Shown in pieces: positions 43,310 through 47,934 of a stretch of DNA of 47,934 nucleotides. The position numbers and the translations under genes are program-made. Below the pieces are notes generated by a model. That model did no database searches and was not told the DNA's origin. It saw only the letters and a list, made by a program, of their open reading frames with translations. How positions within the stretch are numbered: position 1 is the first letter of the stretch; each line of letters begins with the position of its first letter. Source of the stretch: Flavipsychrobacter sp. (lineage in GTDB: Bacteria > Bacteroidota > Bacteroidia > Chitinophagales > Chitinophagaceae). The stretch spans positions 1 to 47,934 of the forward strand of contig JAFIGV010000031.1 of NCBI GenBank assembly GCA_017849575.1. The letters are read 5' to 3'.

Positions 43310-44039
43310 TCGGCCGCCATATGTGCCAATTGGCCTCTGCCTGCAGATAAAGCATCTCCAGCCCTCCCCTTGTGCGCGCTCCGGCGGCTCTGCCCCTTTT
43401 TAAGAATTCGGTTTCTTCGGGGTTATACACAAGGTCGTACAGCAGGTGGTGCCGGCTCAGCCAGTGGTAAGGAATAGGAGGAAAGCTTTCTGTGTCGGGC
43501 GCCATACCCAGTGGCGTGCAATTAATAATCAGCAAATGAGTTTCCAGCATTTCGCGGGTCAGTTTGTCATAACCTATTTCACTTCCGGTAGCTTTTCGCG
43601 AAACGGAGAGGTAGTCGATGTCCAGCCGGCCCAACACATATTTCACCGCCGCTGCACTCCCCCCTGTCCCCAGAACAAGTGCGCGCCGATGCTCCGCACC
43701 CAACAGTGGCCTGAGGCTCTGCTCAAAGCCTATAGCATCCGTATTATATCCCTTCATACCCCCCTCATGAAAAGCAATACAGTTTACTGCTCCGATGGCT
43801 GCTGCCGTATCGTGGAGCTCATCCATATAAGGCACAATCGCCCGTTTGTGCGGCAAGGTTACGTTTAGTCCGCATAGTTGTGGCCTTTCAGCAATCAGTG
43901 CCGGAAACTGTGTTACGTCCGGCAGCGAAAACAGCTCATACACCGCATCTATTTCTTCGCGCGCAAATTTGCTGTTGAAGTACTGCGGCGAAAAACTATG
44001 TTGCAGCGGATAGCCGATGATTCCGAAAAGCTGGGTCAT
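43281..44039 (-). CDS. aroE: Shikimate dehydrogenase (NADP+)
   Basis: Reduces 3-dehydroshikimate to shikimate. The 252-residue protein has the substrate site around SFSP (15-18), catalytic K65 (TLPHKRA), D101 (YNTDAIGF) and the NADP loop LGTGGSAAA (123-131). GLEMLYLQAEANWHIW at the C-terminus is typical. The ATG directly follows the seven-T tract of the terminator behind comA, leaving no separate leader. Confidence 0.95.
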   Translation of the reverse strand: MTQLFGIIGYPLQHSFSPQYFNSKFAREEIDAVYELFSLPDVTQFPALIAERPQLCGLNVTLPHKRAIVPYMDELHDTAAAIGAVNCIAFHEGGMKGYNTDAIGFEQSLRPLLGAEHRRALVLGTGGSAAAVKYVLGRLDIDYLSVSRKATGSEIGYDKLTREMLETHLLIINCTPLGMAPDTESFPPIPYHWLSRHHLLYDLVYNPEETEFLKRGRAAGARTRGGLEMLYLQAEANWHIWRPTTPRYSKRR

Positions 44040-44067
44040 AAAAAAAGCGCTGCAAAAAACAGCGCTC
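44040..44067 (-). terminator. Intrinsic terminator after comA, abutting aroE
   Basis: Minus strand AGCGCTG-TTTTTTG-CAGCGCT, seven pairs, followed by seven T that end at the base before the aroE ATG. Confidence 0.75.
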
Positions 44068-44073
44068 GTAAAA

Positions 44074-44862
44074 TTAAAACTCTCCGGTTTTTACCTTGTC
44101 TTTTTTGTTCAGGAACAGATGGAAGGTATCGCCCCTTAGTCCGTAGCGCATGCTCTCCAGCGGTATCACTTCTGCCGGCGCCAGGTTGCCCAGGTTTACA
44201 TTGGCGCCAAGTAGCTCGAGGAAATATACCTGCTGCGCTTTTTGCGGTGCTTCCCAGATTATTTTTTCAGACGGTATCTGCGTGAGTATCTCCTGAACCA
44301 GCCCTTGCCGAACCTCTCCACTATCGCGATAGATACCTACATTTCCGGCTTCGCGCGCCTCGGCAATTACATAAGACGATCCGGCTTCCAGTTCCGCCTT
44401 CATCAGCTCAATCCATTTATAGGGAGGCATAATATTAGTCGCATCTTTCGATCCAACCTCCGACAGCACTGTAGCGTACTGTGTGAGCTTTTCGATATAG
44501 CCACATTTTTCAGCATGAGGAATGGTAATTGACCCATCCGACACTTCGACAAAGCGCAGGCCGTAGTCCTGAATCACTTCCACATAGTCGTCAAACTGCC
44601 CGCGAATCAAAAACGCCTCAAACAGCGTTCCGCCAAAATAAACCGGAATATCGAAGCTGCGGTATATGTCTATTTTCTCACGAAGACTTTGTGTAACGAA
44701 GGCTGTGCCGAAACCCAGCTTTACAATATCAACAAAAGGCGCCGCCACCGATAGAAAATCGCGCACGTCATTGATACCCATTCCTTTGTCCATTACCATC
44801 GTCAGGCCATACTCGCGCGGTTTTTGCGTACGCTGCGGCAGATCATTAAGAGGGAAGTTCAT
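44074..44862 (-). CDS. comA: Phosphosulfolactate synthase
   Basis: A 262-residue TIM-barrel enzyme that joins sulfite to phosphoenolpyruvate to give phosphosulfolactate. The family pattern is clear: PREYGLTMVMDKGMG (about 15-29), DIVKLGFGTAFV, YFGGTLFEAF, and FVEVSDGSITIPH with acidic metal ligands. It is best known from coenzyme M synthesis in methanogens, but also makes sulfolactate in some bacteria and has been linked to sulfonate lipids in Bacteroidota; the fate here is not visible. The ATG at MNFPLNDLPQR is preferred over one 20 codons earlier. Confidence 0.9.
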   Translation of the reverse strand: MNFPLNDLPQRTQKPREYGLTMVMDKGMGINDVRDFLSVAAPFVDIVKLGFGTAFVTQSLREKIDIYRSFDIPVYFGGTLFEAFLIRGQFDDYVEVIQDYGLRFVEVSDGSITIPHAEKCGYIEKLTQYATVLSEVGSKDATNIMPPYKWIELMKAELEAGSSYVIAEAREAGNVGIYRDSGEVRQGLVQEILTQIPSEKIIWEAPQKAQQVYFLELLGANVNLGNLAPAEVIPLESMRYGLRGDTFHLFLNKKDKVKTGEF

Positions 44863-44968
44863 GTTTTTCAGTTCATTAAAAAGCCAGCGCAAATGTACGG
44901 CATTCATGTGGCCTCTGTACAAAATGCGTATTACAGTTTGTATCTTAGCCGCCTATTGTAGCAGCATT

Positions 44969-45259
44969 ATGAAACGCAACATTCCCGTTTTAGGACTTAT
45001 CATCGGCATCATTTTCCCAATGCTGGGCATGTGCGTCATGTACCTCGTCAAGTTTACCGGCACCCCTTTCAGCGATTTTCTCCACACCATGATGGCCAAC
45101 CACAAAGTTGCCGCTATGGTGCTCAGCCTTAGTTTGCTGGCCAACGCCATTCCCTTTATTTACTACACCAACAAGCGCCTCGACCTCACGGCGCGGGGCA
45201 TCCTTATCGCTACCATGCTCTATGCCGTGCTGATCGTGCTGCTCAAATTTGTGTGGTAA
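44969..45259 (+). CDS. Small membrane protein, 96 aa
   Basis: Three hydrophobic helices (VLGLIIGIIFPMLGMCVMYLV as two parts, LIIGIIFPM and GMCVMYLV, about 6-27; MVLSLSLLANAIPFIYY, about 50-66; GILIATMLYAVLIVLLKF, about 77-94) joined by short basic and polar loops (TNKRLD). No family recognised with confidence; resembles unnamed Bacteroidota membrane proteins. The longer upstream frame lies antisense to comA, so the start at MKRNIP is chosen. 118 bases before lpxB. Confidence 0.72.
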   Translation: MKRNIPVLGLIIGIIFPMLGMCVMYLVKFTGTPFSDFLHTMMANHKVAAMVLSLSLLANAIPFIYYTNKRLDLTARGILIATMLYAVLIVLLKFVW

Positions 45260-45377
45260 GTTTTTTTTTTGTCCGGGGGCCATTGCTACTATGTAGCGTT
45301 TGCGGCGTTGGCACCATTCACAGCAGTTACTACTATTAAGCTTAGCTTTCAGTTATAATGATCATTTTTCGTCAGCC

Positions 45378-46478
45378 ATGAAGTACTACATCATAGCCGG
45401 AGAAGCAAGCGGTGACCTGCATGGCAGCAACCTCATTGCAGCACTGCATGAGCAGGACGGCGAGGCAGACATCCGTTGCTGGGGCGGCGACCGTATGGAG
45501 GCTGCCGGCGCCACACTCGTGAAGCATTACCGCGATCTTGCCTTCATGGGCTTTGTAGAAGTCATCAAACATCTCGGCACCATTTTTCGCAACATCCGTT
45601 TCTGTAAAGAAGATATCAGCAGCTTTCAGCCCGATATACTCGTGCTCATTGACTATCCCGGCTTTAACATGCGCATCGCCAAGTGGGCAAAAAAGCAAGG
45701 CATCCGCGTAGTGTATTACATTTCTCCGCAGGCCTGGGCATGGAAAGAGGGAAGGGTAAAAAGCATCAGGCGCGATGTGGACAAGATGCTGGTGATCCTT
45801 CCCTTTGAACAGGATTTTTATCGCCGGTGGAATTATCCGGTGGTGTATGTAGGGCACCCTTTGGTAGAAGTGGTGCGCCACGAACAGCAAAAACCACTGA
45901 AGCCATTGCCTGCAGACAAGCCGGTCATTGCCCTGCTGCCCGGCAGCCGCCGCCAGGAGATAGCCCTAAAGCTACCCGAGATGCTGAAGATGGTAGCTCA
46001 TTTCCCCGACCATCAGTTTGTGGTGGCGCAGGCGCCGTCCATTCCCGATGAAGTGTATCGGGAATTTATCGGCAACAAAAATGTATGGCTGGCAAAGGGT
46101 CAGACCTACGAACTGCTCCGGCAGGCTGAGGCTGCGCTGGTGACCAGTGGTACCGCAACACTGGAAACTGCATTGTTTGGCGTACCACAGGTGGTGTGTT
46201 ATAAAGGCAATGAAATTTCTTACCAGCTTGCCAAACGGCTTATCAAGGTAAAATACATTTCGCTGGTCAACCTTATCATGGACAAGCTGGTGGTGACCGA
46301 GCTGATACAGCACGAACTGAATGAACGGCGGTTACACGAAGAACTGGGGAAATTGCTCTTCGACAAGGCACACCGGCAGCGGCTGATCGAAGACTATGCG
46401 CAACTCTGGCATCTGCTTGGCAATATTCCCGCATCCGCAACTGCAGCGAAGGAGATCATTGCTGCGGCAAAAAAATAA
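45378..46478 (+). CDS. lpxB: Lipid-A-disaccharide synthase
   Basis: A GT19 enzyme that joins UDP-2,3-diacylglucosamine and lipid X to form the lipid A disaccharide at the inner membrane. The 366 residues begin with the signature YYIIAGEASGDLHGSNL (about 3-19) and carry VLIDYPGFNMRIAKWAKK, YYISPQAWAWKEGRVK, VGHPLVE and LLPGSRRQEI, then the donor-side VTSGTATLETALFGVPQVVCY (as SGTATLE and GVPQVVCY). The frame opens 26 codons earlier, but the chosen ATG gives the normal LpxB start. Confidence 0.97.
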   Translation: MKYYIIAGEASGDLHGSNLIAALHEQDGEADIRCWGGDRMEAAGATLVKHYRDLAFMGFVEVIKHLGTIFRNIRFCKEDISSFQPDILVLIDYPGFNMRIAKWAKKQGIRVVYYISPQAWAWKEGRVKSIRRDVDKMLVILPFEQDFYRRWNYPVVYVGHPLVEVVRHEQQKPLKPLPADKPVIALLPGSRRQEIALKLPEMLKMVAHFPDHQFVVAQAPSIPDEVYREFIGNKNVWLAKGQTYELLRQAEAALVTSGTATLETALFGVPQVVCYKGNEISYQLAKRLIKVKYISLVNLIMDKLVVTELIQHELNERRLHEELGKLLFDKAHRQRLIEDYAQLWHLLGNIPASATAAKEIIAAAKK

Positions 46479-46484
46479 GTGGGC

Positions 46485-46643
46485 CTATCCTCTGATGAGG
46501 CGTACGATCATAACGATGATGGCGATCAGAAACAGGAAAATAGAGATCCGGTTCATACCATGCATCATTTTTATATTTACATTCCTCGGCGCATTGGGGT
46601 CGCGCTTCCTGATGTAGAAGTAAGTTAATATCTGTTCCCACAT
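46485..46643 (-). CDS. Small membrane protein, 52 aa (DUF6728-like)
   Basis: A 52-residue frame on the minus strand: MWEQILTYFYIRKRDPNAP, then NVNIKMMHGMNRISIF, then a hydrophobic helix ending VRLIRG. The pattern (Trp-led amphipathic start, K/R-rDPN-P loop, MHGxNRISI, one helix) is that of a small family widespread in Bacteroidota, which I believe is DUF6728. It ends six bases from the lpxB stop, convergent. Function unknown. Confidence 0.72.
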   Translation of the reverse strand: MWEQILTYFYIRKRDPNAPRNVNIKMMHGMNRISIFLFLIAIIVMIVRLIRG

Positions 46644-46676
46644 AGTCATTGGTCTTTGAATAAAGTTACCCAGAAA

Positions 46677-46707
46677 TTTGCTAAATGCAGTTGCCGCGCT
46701 ATATTTG
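46677..46707 (+). promoter_or_regulatory. Promoter of tRNA-Ala
   Basis: TTTG (46677-46680), 19-bp spacer, TATATTTG (46700-46707), 18 bases before the tRNA; exact consensus. Confidence 0.8.
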
Positions 46708-46725
46708 CTACCTCTTTAAAAAAAG

Positions 46726-46799
<74 letters not shown>

Positions 46800-46809
46800 C
46801 AAGCTTTAG

Positions 46810-46830
46810 ATCGCCTTCGGGCGATTTTTT
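46810..46830 (+). terminator. Intrinsic terminator of tRNA-Ala
   Basis: ATCGCC-TTCG-GGCGAT, a stable tetraloop hairpin, followed by a six-T run, 10 bases after the tRNA. Confidence 0.9.
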
Positions 46831-46913
46831 GCTTTATGGGAGGTTGCACACAGAGGGCACGGAGAAGTAGAGAACTATAACAAATGAACATTCCGAAAAC
46901 TGTCTTCCGTTTA
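46831..46913. other. Spacer between tRNA-Ala terminator and CRISPR array
   Basis: 83 bases with no gene. It contains CACACAGAGGGCACGGAGAA (46847-46866), which resembles dispersed CACAGAGG-type repeats seen in many bacterial intergenic regions. By array orientation this is the trailer end, not the leader. Confidence 0.45.
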
Positions 46914-47782
46914 TTTTCAATTCCTGTTGGTGCGATTAAGACACAGCAGACGGTACTGAGCTAACTGATGATCTGTTGTTTCAATTCCTGTTGGTGCGAT
47001 TAAGACAACATTGAACCGCATAATTCAATAGGATTAATCAAGTTTCAATTCCTGTTGGTGCGATTAAGACTAATGAACCTTTCGACGCAGAACTTGAAAT
47101 GATTAAGTTTCAATTCCTGTTGGTGCGATTAAGACAGTTTTTTGGTTTTTGAATAAGACCGGGATTGCTCCGTTTCAATTCCTGTTGGTGCGATTAAGAC
47201 GAAAACTGACCTTTCAGCGCCTCCCATTTACCAAGTTTCAATTCCTGTTGGTGCGATTAAGACTTTCAGTTTGATTGACTTTTTGATTGACTTTTAAACG
47301 TTTCAATTCCTGTTGGTGCGATTAAGACCTGAAGATTACACCCATCCTAAAATCAATTTTTTTGTTTCAATTCCTGTTGGTGCGATTAAGACATGATTGC
47401 CAAAGTTTCGTTACCACGTCGCGCTTTACGGTTTCAATTCCTGTTGGTGCGATTAAGACACAAGTTGCAGGCGGTGGAAGGCGTGAAGATACCCGGTTTC
47501 AATTCCTGTTGGTGCGATTAAGACAAATACATGCCAAAGCAGTTTAAACCCAGCAACGCAGTTTCAATTCCTGTTGGTGCGATTAAGACCGTTCCCGATG
47601 CTACTTTTCATTTACCCGCAAATTCGTTTCAATTCCTGTTGGTGCGATTAAGACGTCGGGATCGATATAGCAACGGAAGGATGCCTCTTGTTTCAATTCC
47701 TGTTGGTGCGATTAAGACGCCTAAAGGCATGCTGAAGGATATTGATGCAACGCGTTTCAATTCCTGTTGGTGCGATTAAGAC
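46914..47782 (-). CRISPR. CRISPR array, 14 repeats and 13 spacers
   Basis: A 29-nt repeat (plus strand begins GTTTCAATTCC, ends GCGATTAAGAC) starts at 46914, 46978, 47042, 47107, 47172, 47235, 47300, 47364, 47431, 47496, 47561, 47626, 47690 and 47754. Spacers are 34-38 nt, all different. Every repeat is identical except the first, which has T for G at its first base. On the minus strand the repeat ends ATTGAAAC, the 8-nt crRNA handle typical of type I-B and type III systems, so transcription is probably leftward: the altered repeat at 46914 is the old trailer end, and leader and cas genes should lie to the right, beyond the window. No cas gene is present here. Confidence 0.97.
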
Positions 47783-47794
47783 AACATCAGTAGT

Positions 47795-47934
47795 TGCGCC
47801 CGCGCTCGGGGGGAGAGTCCACGCGACGCGCACCGAGCAAACCCAGCAGGGGAGCAGCGATCCGGGCACGGTCACCGAGCCGTAGGCGTTCTGGTAGTTC
47901 ACCATCCCCGCCACCAGGGTGCGGCCCACGGCGA
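47795..47934 (-). other. GC-rich segment of foreign composition at window end
   Basis: From about 12 bases past the last repeat, the sequence changes abruptly to about 70% G+C (43 of 60 bases in 47821-47880). On the minus strand one frame stays open to the edge with G or C at about nine of ten third codon positions (AVGRTLVAGMVNYQNAYGS, then VTVPGSLL), the codon use of a high-GC organism. It is neither a CRISPR leader nor a spacer of normal length followed by a repeat. Probably an assembly join, discussed in the findings. Confidence 0.7.

Noticed and set aside
46831-46913. Leader of the CRISPR array
   Set aside because: Repeat orientation and the altered first repeat place the leader at the other end.
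47531-47779. Open frames running through the CRISPR array
   Set aside because: They arise because a 29-nt repeat plus spacer often keeps a frame open; repeats encode the same VSIPVGAIKT-like peptide.

Overview
The window is a stretch of chromosome (most likely a metagenomic or draft contig) from a member of the Bacteroidota, probably order Chitinophagales. Supporting signs are two proteins with type IX secretion (Por) sorting tails, promoters of the TTTG-N19-TAnnTTTG type in front of both tRNAs and several genes, an acpP-fabF-rnc cluster, a single-chain alpha2 glycyl-tRNA synthetase, a quinone-type dihydroorotate dehydrogenase, a DAHP synthase/chorismate mutase fusion, a stand-alone heptose-phosphate adenylyltransferase with LpxB (Gram-negative envelope), and many small lipoproteins. 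Genus cannot be fixed from this sequence.

Layout. 0-11.6 kb: a truncated exported protein, uvrB, an MbnP/MbnH-like copper protein and di-haem enzyme pair, glyS, a small NTF2-like secreted protein, a leucine-rich-repeat protein, a T9SS cargo protein, a C-terminal processing protease and a GH3-like adenylating enzyme. 11.7 kb: tRNA-Phe. 11.9-20.5 kb: a signalling and glycosyltransferase island with a sigma-54 activator (NtrC type) and a large hybrid histidine kinase on the minus strand. Divergent from them are a stand-alone receiver protein, two glycosyltransferases and an unknown protein, headed by a good sigma-54 promoter with a candidate upstream activator site. 20.6-21.3 kb: two paralogous 40-43-residue membrane micro-proteins, each behind the same unusual promoter. 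21.3-30.1 kb: pyrD, an exported carboxypeptidase-regulatory-like protein, panD, a YbhN-like membrane protein, rfaE2, ppk1-ppx and a second T9SS cargo. 30.5-32.5 kb: groES-groEL. 32.6-37.2 kb: lipoproteins, a TPR protein and an FkbM-type methyltransferase. 37.2-46.6 kb: rnc-fabF-acpP, a LolD-like ATPase, a DUF2795-like protein, truB, the DAHP synthase/chorismate mutase, a methyltransferase, aroE, comA, lpxB and two small membrane proteins. 46.7 kb: tRNA-Ala, followed by a 14-repeat CRISPR array without cas genes that reaches almost to the window end. The last ~140 bases are about 70% G+C and do not look like the same genome.

How parts work together. The kinase (H675 to D965 to H1104 phosphorelay), the NtrC-type regulator and the sigma-54 promoter form a plausible closed circuit switching on the receiver protein and glycosyltransferase genes, probably for an exopolysaccharide or surface glycan. 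Immediately downstream, the two micro-proteins, and also the truncated exported gene at the far left end, share one promoter architecture: GTTAA(C) boxes repeated every 22 bp, the last always starting exactly 46 bp before the -7 TTTG. This looks like an activator regulon (a LytTR-type regulator is one guess) and is the most novel-looking signal in the window. Other points are -7 boxes that abut start codons (candidate leaderless mRNAs) and two intrinsic terminators whose T-tracts run straight into the next ATG.
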